DNA of 64,000 nucleotides from Pseudomonas eucalypticola (GCF_013374995.1 NZ_CP056030.1:2450501-2514500), one strand, 5' to 3'. Numbered from the stretch's first letter, positions 1 through 8,869 are shown. A program made the numbers and translations. The notes: generated by a model from the letters alone, not told the origin.

Positions 1-2
1 AT

Positions 3-239
3 GACGGTGGCCTTAGCCATGACTTGCGCAACGGCAGCGGCACAGCTCAGTATCAACTCTATACGGCGGCCGGCCAGCAGCCGGTGCTGGGCAGCCAGGC
101 CTTTGCCAGCGACAGCTACACCCTGGCCGCCCATGCCAGTATTTCCCGTACCTATACCTTGTATGCGCGCATGCAGCCCGGCCGCGACGGCGCGCCGGGC
201 GTGTACCAGGCCATGAGCGCGATCCGGTTGGTGTACTGA
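3..239 (+). CDS. Spore coat protein U (SCPU) domain protein, C-terminal fragment
   Basis: The reading frame is open from the window edge to a TGA at 237-239, so only the C-terminal ~78 residues are visible. The fragment has the pattern of the end of an SCPU-domain subunit: a YQLYT strand, a TYTLYARM strand, a glycine-rich turn (GRDGAPGVYQ) and a hydrophobic terminal strand ending LVY. SCPU proteins are secreted pilin-like subunits of archaic (Csu-type) chaperone-usher fimbriae. The chaperone and usher genes would be expected to the left, outside the window. The assignment rests on a short fragment and on general family resemblance. Confidence 0.6.
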   Translation, partial: DGGLSHDLRNGSGTAQYQLYTAAGQQPVLGSQAFASDSYTLAAHASISRTYTLYARMQPGRDGAPGVYQAMSAIRLVY

Positions 240-256
240 TGTTCAGGAGACAATGG

Positions 257-760
257 ATGACCCCGCACACGCGTGTGTACCTGGCCGGTTTCGATGTGTT
301 TCGCCGTGATGCCGTAGCCCACGGCCACTACCTCAAGTCCCTGTGCGCCGAGCAGGGGCTGGAGGGGCTGTACCCTTTCGACAACGAGGTGCCGGCAGAC
401 CTGGCAGGGTTGGCTGCCGCTCGGCTGATTTGTGCGCAGAACATCGCCATGATCCGCCGCTGCGACGCGGTGCTGGCTAACCTCAATGTATTTCGCGGCC
501 AGGAGCCGGACTCCGGCACGGCCTTTGAAGTCGGCCTGGCGGTGGCCCTGGGCAAGCCCGTATGGGCCTATTTCGAGCCCGACCACAGCCTGCGCCAACA
601 GGTGGCCCATGACCCCCAGGGCTATGACGCCCAAGGGTTCGCGGTGGAAGATTTCAACCTGCCGCGCAATTTGATGTTGGCAGCGAGCTGGGCAGGGTAC
701 AGTGCGACGGTCGAACAGGCGGTCGGCGATCTGCGCCGACACCTGGCCTCGGCACCTTGA
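257..760 (+). CDS. Nucleoside 2-deoxyribosyltransferase family protein
   Basis: Predicted 167-residue cytosolic protein of the nucleoside 2-deoxyribosyltransferase fold. The N-terminus RVYLAGFDVF, the central DAVLANLNVFRG and the following DSGTAFEVGLAVALGKPVW match the family pattern of a beta strand, an Asp-containing loop and the catalytic-Glu helix (SGTAFEVG). Known members exchange bases on deoxynucleosides or hydrolyse modified nucleotides; the substrate cannot be told here. The ATG at 257 is preferred because AGGAGA at 245-250 sits 6 bases upstream; an in-frame ATG at 239 overlaps the previous stop and lacks a better site. The next gene follows after 13 bases, so the two may be co-transcribed. 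Confidence 0.75.
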   Translation: MTPHTRVYLAGFDVFRRDAVAHGHYLKSLCAEQGLEGLYPFDNEVPADLAGLAAARLICAQNIAMIRRCDAVLANLNVFRGQEPDSGTAFEVGLAVALGKPVWAYFEPDHSLRQQVAHDPQGYDAQGFAVEDFNLPRNLMLAASWAGYSATVEQAVGDLRRHLASAP

Positions 761-773
761 GGAGTAGAAGGCC

Positions 774-1271
774 ATGGACCAAGTCCAGCAACTGGGCGAG
801 ATGCTCAAGCACTATGCCCAGAGTGAAGAGCACAAGAAGCAGCAGTTTGAAGCTCAGTGCAGCCATTGGAGCGTGAGCATCAACGGCCTGTTCGAGCGCA
901 TCGAGCAGTGGCTGCAACCGCTGCGTGACGCCGGGCTGGTTGAATTGGCTCGCGAGCCATACCTGGCCACCAGCGCCAGCTTCCCGGCGCCGGTATCGCC
1001 CTTCGCCAGCCACAAGCTGGTCATCACCCTGGCGTTGCGCACCGTGGAATTCGTGCCCGAGGCCATGGGCGCCAAGGGCCAGATCAGCCTGGCGGTGATG
1101 GGCCTGACCTCGGACCGCTATGGCAGCATCAGTGTCGTCTGCACGCCGCCTGCCGAGGATTGGCTGTGGCGCAAGGAGCGCGGTGTCAAGGACCCGGAAG
1201 TGCACCCACTGACGGCGGATTTCCTGGCGCTTCAGTTGCAGGCCCTGATCCCCCGTCAGCATCGGGAGTAA
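774..1271 (+). CDS. Conserved-looking hypothetical protein
   Basis: A 165-residue protein I do not recognise. The N-terminal ~45 residues are polar and helical (QQLGEMLKHYAQSEEHKKQQ), suggesting a short coiled coil. The middle has amphipathic strands (HKLVITLALRTVEFV, GQISLAVMGLTSDRYG), and the C-terminus is rich in Trp and Lys (DWLWRKERGVKD). There is no signal peptide or membrane segment, so it is probably cytosolic. GAGG at 760-763 lies upstream of the ATG. It sits between the deoxyribosyltransferase-like gene and the AraC gene with gaps of 13 and 7 bases, which fits a short operon. Confidence 0.6.
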   Translation: MDQVQQLGEMLKHYAQSEEHKKQQFEAQCSHWSVSINGLFERIEQWLQPLRDAGLVELAREPYLATSASFPAPVSPFASHKLVITLALRTVEFVPEAMGAKGQISLAVMGLTSDRYGSISVVCTPPAEDWLWRKERGVKDPEVHPLTADFLALQLQALIPRQHRE

Positions 1272-1278
1272 GCCGGGC

Positions 1279-2019
1279 ATGCTCAACCGTTCCCCCTTGC
1301 TGGCCTGTGCCGATGACTATGCCAATGGCGAGGTCATCGCGCCCCATTGTCATGGGCAGGTCCAGTTCATCCACGCCATTTCCGGGGTCATGCGCGTCAC
1401 CACCGGCCAAGGCAGCTGGGTGGTGCCGCCTGGGCACGCGCTGTGGGTGCCGCAGGCCATGGAGCACGAGATCCGCATGACCGGCAACGTGCAAATGCGC
1501 ACGCTGTTCATTCACCCCTCGGCGCTGGGCTTCAGGGTCAGCGCTTGCCAGGTGGTCAAGGTGTCGGCCCTGGTCCGGGAGTTGATACTGGCCGCCATCG
1601 GGGGCCTGGGCGCGCCCCAGCGCGAGGCGCGCGACCAGCACCTGCTGGGCTTGCTGTTCGCCGAGCTGGAAGGGGCGCCGCCGTTGGCCACCCATGTACC
1701 GCTGCCCCTGCAACCACGCCTCAAGTCGTTGTGCGAGGCCTTCGTCGCCAACCCCGCGCAGGAGTCCACCCTGCAGGACTGGGCCGACCAGAGCAACATG
1801 AGCTCGCGGACCTTGGCGCGCCTGTTCCTGCGCGAACTGGGCATGACCTTCGGCGAATGGCGCACCCGCACGCGGTTGATCCTGAGCCTGCAGCGCTTGG
1901 CCTTGGGCGTGTCGATACTGGAGGTGGCGCTGGAGCATGGGTATCAGAGCCCCAGCGCGTTCAGTGCGATGTTCAAGCGTGAGTTGGGGTATGCGCCCAG
2001 CCATTATCAGGTGGGGTAG
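1279..2019 (+). CDS. AraC-family transcriptional regulator with N-terminal cupin
   Basis: A 246-residue regulator. Residues ~10-100 form a cupin-type sensor (APHCHGQVQFIHAISG, then VVPPGHALWVPQAMEHEI). Residues ~150-245 hold the two helix-turn-helix units of the AraC family, including the SMSSRTLARLFLRELG-type first helix pair and the C-terminal signature GYQSPSAFSAMFKRELGYAPSHYQ. This short cupin/HTH architecture is common among regulators placed beside efflux operons. The gene ends 140 bases before a co-directional OMF/EmrA/EmrB operon, and 21-bp-spaced direct repeats lie in that gap, so it probably controls the pump. The inducer is unknown. Confidence 0.85.
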   Translation: MLNRSPLLACADDYANGEVIAPHCHGQVQFIHAISGVMRVTTGQGSWVVPPGHALWVPQAMEHEIRMTGNVQMRTLFIHPSALGFRVSACQVVKVSALVRELILAAIGGLGAPQREARDQHLLGLLFAELEGAPPLATHVPLPLQPRLKSLCEAFVANPAQESTLQDWADQSNMSSRTLARLFLRELGMTFGEWRTRTRLILSLQRLALGVSILEVALEHGYQSPSAFSAMFKRELGYAPSHYQVG

Positions 2020-2059
2020 GGGGAACGGGTGAGGTCCGAGTGCGCCCTCCAATCTCCAC

Positions 2060-2092
2060 CTTGTCCCAATCAAAACGACACTTGTCCAAATC
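2060..2092 (+). promoter_or_regulatory. Two direct repeats 21 bp apart, candidate AraC-family operator
   Basis: CTTGTCCCAATC at 2060-2071 and CTTGTCCAAATC at 2081-2092 are 11/12 identical and spaced start-to-start by 21 bp, two helical turns. This is the usual geometry for an AraC-type monomer pair. A third partial copy, CTTGTCC, is at 2133-2139. The repeats lie between the AraC gene and the efflux operon. No convincing -35/-10 pair was placed with confidence. Binding is an inference from spacing and position. Confidence 0.45.
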
Positions 2093-2159
2093 GCGCGGGC
2101 ACGTCTCACACCGGATCCAATAATCTTCAGGCCTTGTCCTCTTCAGAATAAGGTCTGCA

Positions 2160-3608
2160 ATGCCCCCTGCCTGTTTGCGCCCCTTGCTCCCTTGGTTGCT
2201 GATGGCACTGTTGCCTGGTTGCAGCCAATGGGCCAGCCACGAACCTGCGCGTTCGTCTTTGCCCACCACCAACCCGTGGCAGACATTGCCCGCGCAGGTC
2301 AGCGGCGAGCCGCTGCCCGGCCAGTGGTGGCAGCTGTACCACGACCCGGCGCTGGACCATCTGGTACGCGAGGCGTTGGCCCACAACCGCGACCTGGCCC
2401 AGGCCGGGGCTCATGCCCAGGCCCTGCTGGCCGGCCTGCACGAGGCTGATGCCCAGCGTTGGCCGTCCACCACGGTGGACATGGGCGCCAGCTATGGCAA
2501 GACTGCGGACGACCAGACGCTGGCCAAGGCGACCGGCAGCCATGCACCGGCCCAGTGGGCATTCAACCCGGGCCTTGAGCTGGCCTACCAAATGGATGTG
2601 TGGGGCCAGGTGCAACATGCCATCGAGCGTGCCCAGGCCAACGCCCAGGCGGCGGCTGCAGCCCAGGACCAGGTGCGCGTGACCGTGGCGGCGCAGACCA
2701 CCCGGGCCTACGTCGGCACCTGCGCCTTGGCTGCCCGCGCCAGGGTGCAGCGCCAATCGCTGGCGGTGCTGGCCGATAGCGTGCGGTTGCTGCAACGCCA
2801 GCGCCAGGCAGGCCTGGTCACTGACTTCGAAGTGTCCCGCATGCAGGCGTTGCAAGGGCAGGTGCAGGCCGGGTTGCCGATGCTGGAGGCACGCCGCCAG
2901 GCAGCGGTGTTCGAACTGGCGACACTGACAGGCAACCCCACGCCGACGCCCGTCGATTGCCAGCAGGTGCCCCAGCTGAGCGCCGCGCTGCCGGTAGGGG
3001 ACGGCTGGCAATGGCTGGCACGGCGCCCCGACATCCGCCAGGCCCAGCGCGAGCTGCAGGCGGCCAGCTTGCAGGTGGACATCACCCAGGCCGACCTGTA
3101 CCCCAAGGTCAGTTTCGGTGCCTCACTGACGTCGTCCAGCCACCCGCTGAACCAGCTAGGCGACAGCCACGCGGTGATGTTCGGTATCGGTCCGTTGATC
3201 AGTTGGCAATTTCCCAACCGTGCCGCCAATCGCGCCCGGGTCGAGCAGGCCCGGGCCCTGGAGCAAGGGCAGCTGGCGCGGTTCGATGCCCAGGTGCTCG
3301 GCGCCCTGCAACAGGTCCGCCAGGCCCTGGTGCTCTATGACGGCGAACGCCAGCGTCACGCCGCCCTGGCGCAGGCGCTGGGTAGTAGCCGACGGGCCTT
3401 TGACCTGGCCCAGCGCAACTATCGCGCTGGTGCCCTGGATTTCCTCGATGTGCTCGACAGCGAGCGTGAGCTCATCGGCCTGCAAGCCGGCCTGGCCGAT
3501 GCCGACGGCCAGCTGCTGCAGCGCCAGATCGACCTGTTCGCCGCCCTCGGGGGCGGCTGGCAGCGCGACGACACTTCCCTTTCCACTGCTGACGGAACCG
3601 CCCCATGA
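2160..3608 (+). CDS. Outer-membrane efflux lipoprotein (NodT/OprM-type OMF)
   Basis: A 482-residue outer-membrane channel of the NodT lipoprotein family. It begins with a signal peptide ending in a lipobox (ALLPGC), so Cys21 would be lipidated. Two OMF repeats follow, with characteristic pieces: GQWWQLYHDPALDHLVREAL near the start, LARRPDIRQAQRELQAASLQVDITQADLYPKVSF at the start of the second half, and NYRAGALDFLDVLDSERE near the end. It would form the trimeric exit duct for the two following genes. AAGG at 2150-2153 precedes the ATG. The stop overlaps the next start by 4 bases (ATGA), which suggests translational coupling. Confidence 0.9.
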   Translation: MPPACLRPLLPWLLMALLPGCSQWASHEPARSSLPTTNPWQTLPAQVSGEPLPGQWWQLYHDPALDHLVREALAHNRDLAQAGAHAQALLAGLHEADAQRWPSTTVDMGASYGKTADDQTLAKATGSHAPAQWAFNPGLELAYQMDVWGQVQHAIERAQANAQAAAAAQDQVRVTVAAQTTRAYVGTCALAARARVQRQSLAVLADSVRLLQRQRQAGLVTDFEVSRMQALQGQVQAGLPMLEARRQAAVFELATLTGNPTPTPVDCQQVPQLSAALPVGDGWQWLARRPDIRQAQRELQAASLQVDITQADLYPKVSFGASLTSSSHPLNQLGDSHAVMFGIGPLISWQFPNRAANRARVEQARALEQGQLARFDAQVLGALQQVRQALVLYDGERQRHAALAQALGSSRRAFDLAQRNYRAGALDFLDVLDSERELIGLQAGLADADGQLLQRQIDLFAALGGGWQRDDTSLSTADGTAP

Positions 3609-4735
3609 ACATTGCCGCCCACGACATCGACCACGGTCAGCACCAGGCCCAGGCCCTGCGTCTGCGCCGCAAGCGCCGGTTGCAGCTGGCAGCCGGGGTC
3701 GCCGGGTTATGCGCGGCGGTGGCCGCCGGCGGGTACTGGTGGTTGCAGGGGCGTTTCCTGGAGAGTACCGACGATGCCTATGTGCGCGCCGACTGGGTGC
3801 CCATCAGTGCACGCATCAACGGCTACGTCGCGCAGGTGCTGGTGGACGACGACCAGCCGGTGAAAGCCGGGCAGGTACTGGTGCGCATGGACGACCGCGA
3901 CTACCTGGCCCACCGCGATCAGGCTCGCGCGGCCGTGGCGGAAGCCGATGCTGCCGCGTTGGCCGGCCAGGCCAGCCTGGCCGTGGCCCAGGACCGGGTT
4001 GCTGAGCAGCAGGCCGCCATCGCCCAGGCCGCCGCCCAGGCCCAGGGCAGCCGTGCCGAATTCCAGCGGGCCAGCCTCGACCGCCAGCGTTACCAGGGTC
4101 TGGTACATGACCAGGCTGCCAGCGCCCAGCGCCTGGAGAGCGCGGAGTCCAGTTTCGCCCAGGCCCGCGCGACCCTCGATGCCGCGGTAGCGCGCCAGCA
4201 TCAGCAGGAGCTGGCGCTGAACGTCGCCCGCGGCCGCGAGACGCTGGCCCAGGCGGCGCTGCAACAACAGGTGGCGCGTCAGGCCCAGGCGCGGGCGCAA
4301 TTGGCCTTGGCCGATCATGCACTGGAAGATACTCAGATACGCGCGCCGTTCGACGGGGTGGTCGGCCAGCGCAAGGTACGTGAACGTCAGTACCTGTCGC
4401 CTGGCCTGCCGCTGTTGGCCGTGGTGCCGGTACAACAGGCCTATGTGGTAGCCAACTTCAAGGAGACCCAATTGCAGCACATGCGAGCCGGGCAGCCGGT
4501 GGAGCTGCGCGTGGACACCTACGGCGGCCAGCGTCTGCACGGGCACGTGGCGAGTTTCTCGCCGGGCTCGGGGGCAGTGTTCGCGCTGTTGCCGTCGGAT
4601 AACGCCACCGGCAACTTCACCAAGATCGTCCAGCGGTTCCCGGTCCGCATTCTACTCGACGCCCCCCAGGGCCAGGCGCCCATCCTGCCCGGCATGTCGG
4701 TGGTGGCCACGGTGGATACCCGCGATGAGCGCTGA
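3605..4735 (+). CDS. EmrA/HlyD-type membrane fusion protein
   Basis: A 376-residue periplasmic adaptor. A single N-terminal membrane helix (~residues 22-45) is followed by the EmrA lipoyl half-motif STDDAYVRADWVPISARINGYV, long Ala/Gln-rich coiled-coil hairpins (~residues 100-225), the second lipoyl half (IRAPFDGVVGQRKVRERQYLSPG) and a beta-barrel ending in LPGMSVVATVDT. It would bridge the inner-membrane MFS pump encoded next and the OMF encoded before. It overlaps the upstream gene by 4 bases and the downstream gene by 11. The symbol emrA is descriptive rather than proven, so none is given. Confidence 0.88.
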   Translation: MNIAAHDIDHGQHQAQALRLRRKRRLQLAAGVAGLCAAVAAGGYWWLQGRFLESTDDAYVRADWVPISARINGYVAQVLVDDDQPVKAGQVLVRMDDRDYLAHRDQARAAVAEADAAALAGQASLAVAQDRVAEQQAAIAQAAAQAQGSRAEFQRASLDRQRYQGLVHDQAASAQRLESAESSFAQARATLDAAVARQHQQELALNVARGRETLAQAALQQQVARQAQARAQLALADHALEDTQIRAPFDGVVGQRKVRERQYLSPGLPLLAVVPVQQAYVVANFKETQLQHMRAGQPVELRVDTYGGQRLHGHVASFSPGSGAVFALLPSDNATGNFTKIVQRFPVRILLDAPQGQAPILPGMSVVATVDTRDER

Positions 4736-6227
4736 GCAACCGGTTTCCCTGCGTGCCTGGGTAGCGGTCATCGGGGGGTTGTTCGGCTGCTTCATGGCGG
4801 GCATGAACGTGCACGTCACCAGCGCCGCCTTGCCGGAAATCGAAGGCGCGTTGGGGGCTAGCTTTCAGGAGGGGTCGTGGATCTCCACCGCTTACCTGGT
4901 GGCCGAGATCGTCATGATCCCGCTCACCGCCTGGTTGGTGGAGGTGTTCTCGCTGCGCCGGGTGATGTGGGTGGGCGCGTTCGTGTTTCTGCTGGCGTCG
5001 GTGGCCTGCTCGCTGGCGCCGAACCTGTCGGTGATGATCGCCATTCGCGTGGTACAGGGGGCAGCGGGGGCGGTGCTGATTCCGTTGTCATTCCAGCTGA
5101 TCATCACGCAGTTGCCGGCCAGCAAGGTGCCCATGGGCATGGCGCTGTTCAGCCTGGCCAACAGTGTCGCCCAGGCCGCGGGCCCGTCCATTGGCGGGTG
5201 GTTGACGGACGTCTATAGCTGGCGCTGGATTTTCTACTTGCAACTGGCGCCCGGCGTGCTGCTGTTGCTGGCAATCGCCTGGGCCATCGACGCCAGCCCC
5301 ATGAAGCTGGAACTGCTCAAGCGCGGCGACTGGGCCGGCATCACCGCCATGGTCATCGGCCTGGGCGGGGTGCAGATCGTGCTGGAGGAGGGCGGGCGGG
5401 AAGACTGGTTCGGTTCGCCGTTCATTGTCTGGATGAGCGTGGTGTCGGCCGTGGCGCTGGTTTATTTCATCGCCTCCCAGCTGTATGGCAGCCGTGCCTT
5501 CATCAACCTCAGGTTGCTCAAGGGCTACAATTTCGGCGTCGCCAGCGTGGCCATGTTCATTTTCGGGGGCATGACGTTCGGCCTGGTGTTCCTGGTGCCC
5601 AACTACCTGTCCCAACAGCAGGGCTACAGCGCCAGCGATGTGGGCGTGAGCCTGATCCTGTACGGGCTGGTGCAGTTGCTGCTGGCGCCCTTGATGCCCG
5701 CCTTGATGCGCGCCCTGAACCCCAAGCTGATGGTGGCCGGGGGGTTCCTGATCATGGCGCTGGGGTGTTACCTGGGCGCATTTCTGGACGCAGACAGCGC
5801 CGCCAATGTGATCGTGCCCTCCGTGGTCGTGCGGGGCATCGGCCAGCCATTGATCATGGTGGCCTTGTCGGTGCTGGCGGTGGCGGGCCTGAGCAAGGCG
5901 CAGGCCGGGTCGGCCTCGGCCCTGTTCTCGATGCTGCGCAACCTGGGCGGCGCGGTCGTCACGGCCGCGCTGGCCCAGGCGGTGGAAGTACGCGAACGCA
6001 TGCACAGCGAGCGTATCGGCGAATCCCTCAGCCAGTTCATGGCCCCGGTGCAGGAACGCCTGGGCGGCATGCTCGACCCGTCGTTGCCGGAGCAGCAGCA
6101 GACCCTGGCGGTGATGATGGCCAGCGTGCGGCATCAGGCTTACCTGATGGCCTACAGCGATGCGTTTTTCGTCGCCTGCCTGGCGTTGGCGGGGTGTGCG
6201 GTGGCGGCGATGATGATGCGTCGCTGA
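4725..6227 (+). CDS. EmrB-type MFS multidrug exporter (DHA2, 14-TM)
   Basis: A 500-residue drug:H+ antiporter. The start VAVIGGLFGCFMAGMNVHVTSAALPEIEG and the following WISTAYLVAEIVMIPLTAWL match TM1-TM2 of EmrB. The antiporter motif C region (VVQGAAGAVLIPLSFQLI) and about 14 hydrophobic stretches agree with DHA2. The C-terminal loop carries the EmrB-like RERMHSERIGESLSQ. Together with the two preceding genes it forms an EmrAB-TolC-like tripartite pump, probably under the upstream AraC regulator. Substrates of such pumps are usually hydrophobic or aromatic compounds; the specific one is not visible. It ends 29 bases from the convergent LysR gene. Confidence 0.9.
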   Translation: MSAEQPVSLRAWVAVIGGLFGCFMAGMNVHVTSAALPEIEGALGASFQEGSWISTAYLVAEIVMIPLTAWLVEVFSLRRVMWVGAFVFLLASVACSLAPNLSVMIAIRVVQGAAGAVLIPLSFQLIITQLPASKVPMGMALFSLANSVAQAAGPSIGGWLTDVYSWRWIFYLQLAPGVLLLLAIAWAIDASPMKLELLKRGDWAGITAMVIGLGGVQIVLEEGGREDWFGSPFIVWMSVVSAVALVYFIASQLYGSRAFINLRLLKGYNFGVASVAMFIFGGMTFGLVFLVPNYLSQQQGYSASDVGVSLILYGLVQLLLAPLMPALMRALNPKLMVAGGFLIMALGCYLGAFLDADSAANVIVPSVVVRGIGQPLIMVALSVLAVAGLSKAQAGSASALFSMLRNLGGAVVTAALAQAVEVRERMHSERIGESLSQFMAPVQERLGGMLDPSLPEQQQTLAVMMASVRHQAYLMAYSDAFFVACLALAGCAVAAMMMRR

Positions 6228-6255
6228 GGGGGGGCAGGGCGCCCGGAATGCCTGC

Positions 6256-7131
6256 CTAACCGCCAATGCCCACCACCCAGTCGCGTGCCGCCATCACCCG
6301 CGGATCGCCATCGGCCCGGTGCACCAGCACATACTCGCGACCTTCCTCGGCGGTCACCGGGGAGATCACCTTGAGCAACCCCAGGCGCACATCCTGCTCC
6401 ACCAGCGCCAAGGGGCACAGCGCCACGCCGTGCCCGGCGATGGCGGCGGTGCTCATCTCATTGAAGTCGTCGAATACCAGCCCTGGCTGCGGGGGCAGGT
6501 TCTCGAGCCCGGCGTTGGCGAACCATTGCTGCCAGCCGCTGCTGTCGAGGTGGTGCAGCAGTGGGGTGGCCAGCAGGTCTTCGGCGGTGACCAACGGTGC
6601 ATTGCGTTGCAGCAGCACCGGGCTGCACACCGGTTGCGCGGCGCCGCTGAACAGCGAGCAGGCCGGCAAGTGCCCGGGATAGGGGCCGTTGCACGGGATG
6701 ATGGCCAGGTCGACATGGTCGGGCAGGGTATCGCCGTCGACGGTGTCCAGCGCCAGGCGTATCGACAACTCCGGGTAGGCCGCGGTGAACTCCTCCAGCC
6801 GCGGTACCAGCCAGCGCGCCGCCACCGCGGCCGGGCAGGCCAGCGTCAGCGGCCGAGCACTGGGGCGGGCAATGAGGCGCTGGCAGGCCTGGTCCAGGCG
6901 GGTGAAGGTGTCCGTCAGCGACGTCGACAGTTCCTTGCCGGCCGCCGTCAACCGCAAACCGCGCCCGTGGCGGCTCAGCAAGGGCGTCTCGAACCAGGCT
7001 TCCAACTGGCGCACCTGCTGGGCGATGGTCGCGTGGGTCAGGCCCAGCGCGGCAGCGCCGTCGACGACGCTACCGAGGCGGGCAGCAGCTTCGAAGGCGC
7101 GCAGCGCGGGCAAGGGAGGAAGGCGTGCCAT
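6256..7131 (-). CDS. LysR-family regulator, GcvA-like
   Basis: A 291-residue LysR-type regulator. The N-terminus MARLPPLPALRAFEAAARLG and the helix-turn-helix ALGLTHATIAQQVRQLE match the GcvA/AmpR branch, and an effector-binding domain follows. The ATG at 7131 is preferred; an in-frame GTG nine bases upstream adds only three residues and no better ribosome site. It lies 87 bases downstream of the flavin monooxygenase gene on the same strand and is convergent with the efflux operon, so its target cannot be fixed by divergence. Local regulation of the monooxygenase is possible but unproven. Confidence 0.85.
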   Translation of the reverse strand: MARLPPLPALRAFEAAARLGSVVDGAAALGLTHATIAQQVRQLEAWFETPLLSRHGRGLRLTAAGKELSTSLTDTFTRLDQACQRLIARPSARPLTLACPAAVAARWLVPRLEEFTAAYPELSIRLALDTVDGDTLPDHVDLAIIPCNGPYPGHLPACSLFSGAAQPVCSPVLLQRNAPLVTAEDLLATPLLHHLDSSGWQQWFANAGLENLPPQPGLVFDDFNEMSTAAIAGHGVALCPLALVEQDVRLGLLKVISPVTAEEGREYVLVHRADGDPRVMAARDWVVGIGG

Positions 7132-7218
7132 GGGAAACACTCGCGGGGGAAAGCCCGCAATATAGCGCGTGGCGCCGTTCCATTTTGTTCAAGAGTTTGT
7201 GCCTATGTTTCTGCCTCC

Positions 7219-8658
7219 TCAGAAAAACTCAAGCGCCGGATGCTTCACTCGCCCCAGGCGAAAGCGCAGGTAATCCAGCACATAGTTCTGGCGCAGCAGC
7301 CAGGGCGCTCGCGCGCCTTGCTTGGGCAACCCGTCAAGAGCGCGCAGCACGTAGCCGGCGTGCAGGTCCAGCAACGGTCGGCGTGCACCCGCGGGGCCAT
7401 CGAGCCGGGGGCGGCATTGTCGGTGGCCATGCCGGCGCATGTGGTTGAGCAGGCGGCATACCTGGCGCGACGACAAGTCGGCCCGCAGCGTCCAGGAGGC
7501 GTTGGTGTAGCCCACGCAGAAGGCCAGGTTCGGCACCCCCTCCAGCAGCAGGCCCTCATAGGCCACCCGCTGCCCCAGGTCCACGGCCTGGCCGTCGACG
7601 CTCAGGGCCATGCCGCCACAGGCCTGTAACGTCAGGCCCGTGGCGGTGACAATGATGTCGGCGGCCAGGTGGCCGCCGGAGGTCAGGCGCAGGCCGTCGG
7701 TTTCAATGCTGGCGATCGTGTCAGTCACCACCTGGGCCTTGCCGCTGGCAATGGCCCGGAACAGGTCGCCATCGGGCACGATGCACAGGCGTTGGTCCCA
7801 AGGGGCATAGCGCGGGTTGAAGTGCGTGTCCACCGCGTAGCCGGCAGGCAGTGCGGCGGCGACCCGTTGGCGCAACAGTTTGCGCGACAGTCCCGGCAGG
7901 CGTCGGCACACCTGGAACAAGGCCAGCCCGGCCAGGGCGTTCTTCCAGCGCGCCAGGCTACCGGCCAGTTCTGGCGGCAGGCAGCGGCGCAGGGCGTTGG
8001 CCAACGGGTCGCGGGCGGGCAGGGCCAGCACGTAGCTGGGCGAGCGTTGCAGCAGCGTGACCTGCCGCGCTGTTTCGGCCAGGGCCGGTACGAGGGTGAC
8101 GGCGGTGGCACCGCTACCGATCACCACCACGCGTCGATCCCGCCAGTCCAGGTCCTGGGGCCACTGCTGCGGGTGTACCCAGCGTCCTGCGAAGCACGCT
8201 TGGTCAGGAAACGCCGGGCGGTAACCCTGGGCGTAGTCGTAGTAGCCACAGCACAGGTACAGAAAGCGGCACTGGTATTGGCACGGCACTCCCTCGATAT
8301 CCACCTGCAGCGTCCACAGGGCCTGGGCGCTATCCCAGGCTGCGGCCAGCACGCGCTGGTTGAAGCGGATGTGCCGTTCGATACCGCCGGCTCGCGCCGT
8401 GTCGCGCAGGTACTGGGCGATGCTCGCGCCATCGGCGATCGAGGCGCCGCCCTGCCATGGTCGGAAGGGATAGCTGAGGGTGAACATGTCGGAGTCCGAG
8501 CGGATACCGGGGTAGCGGAACAGGTCCCAGGTACCGCCCAGCTCCGCCCGGGCCTCGAGCACCGCGTAGCGCTGGTCCGGGCAATGCTGCTGAAGCCGCC
8601 AGGCGGCGCCGATACCCGACAGGCCCGCACCGATGATCAGTACGTCGAAGGTGTCCAT
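7219..8658 (-). CDS. Flavin-containing (Baeyer-Villiger-type) monooxygenase
   Basis: A 479-residue FAD/NADPH enzyme. The FAD-binding Rossmann motif is at the N-terminus (DVLIIGAGLSGIGAAWRL), with the typical GGTWDLFRYPGIRSDSDMF next. The Baeyer-Villiger fingerprint FxGxxxHxxxWP is present as FAGRWVHPQQWP, followed by the NADPH-binding VVVIGSGATAVTL. It resembles the EthA-like class that oxidises ketones or sulfides. The start at 8658 is chosen because MDTFDV begins the FAD fold and AGGA lies ~9 bases upstream; the frame stays open to 8862, but the extra 68 residues are not family-like. It diverges from the GT39 gene, with LysR downstream. Confidence 0.88.
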   Translation of the reverse strand: MDTFDVLIIGAGLSGIGAAWRLQQHCPDQRYAVLEARAELGGTWDLFRYPGIRSDSDMFTLSYPFRPWQGGASIADGASIAQYLRDTARAGGIERHIRFNQRVLAAAWDSAQALWTLQVDIEGVPCQYQCRFLYLCCGYYDYAQGYRPAFPDQACFAGRWVHPQQWPQDLDWRDRRVVVIGSGATAVTLVPALAETARQVTLLQRSPSYVLALPARDPLANALRRCLPPELAGSLARWKNALAGLALFQVCRRLPGLSRKLLRQRVAAALPAGYAVDTHFNPRYAPWDQRLCIVPDGDLFRAIASGKAQVVTDTIASIETDGLRLTSGGHLAADIIVTATGLTLQACGGMALSVDGQAVDLGQRVAYEGLLLEGVPNLAFCVGYTNASWTLRADLSSRQVCRLLNHMRRHGHRQCRPRLDGPAGARRPLLDLHAGYVLRALDGLPKQGARAPWLLRQNYVLDYLRFRLGRVKHPALEFF

Positions 8659-8782
8659 TTCATCATCGTCCTTGTCGTGTTCTGTAATGATTAGCGCCCG
8701 GCATGAATGTGCCCCATGACATAAATTTGATAACTGCTCGCTGATACTGTGCGCGCTCCCCTTCAAAAACGGAATTGCTTCG

Positions 8783-8869
8783 ATGGGTACCCGATTCGTC
8801 CAGTTACTGTCGTTCCTTGCTTTCGTGGGCATTGTCTTCCTGACCCTGTCGGGGATCGCCAATGCTTGA
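8783..8869 (+). CDS. 28-residue single-pass membrane peptide (candidate small protein)
   Basis: A short ORF, ATG at 8783 to TGA at 8867-8869, encodes a peptide with a basic start (MGTRFVQLL) and a hydrophobic core (FLAFVGIVFLTLSGIANA). It could be a small membrane protein or an uncleaved signal-like helix. Its stop overlaps the start of the GT39 glycosyltransferase (ATG at 8862) by 8 bases, the arrangement seen in translational coupling. The ribosome site is weak (GGA about 10 bases upstream). I recognise no family. It could instead be a leader ORF or chance. Confidence 0.45.
   Translation: MGTRFVQLLSFLAFVGIVFLTLSGIANA

Noticed and set aside
1..216. Frame-1 open reading frame at the left edge
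   Set aside because: It is Pro/Ala/Arg-rich and overlaps the frame that encodes the SCPU-like strand pattern and ends immediately before the next gene.
8659..8862. 68-residue N-terminal extension of the flavin monooxygenase
   Set aside because: The family N-terminus begins at the FAD motif just after 8658, where a ribosome site is present; the extension would also overlap the divergent small ORF.
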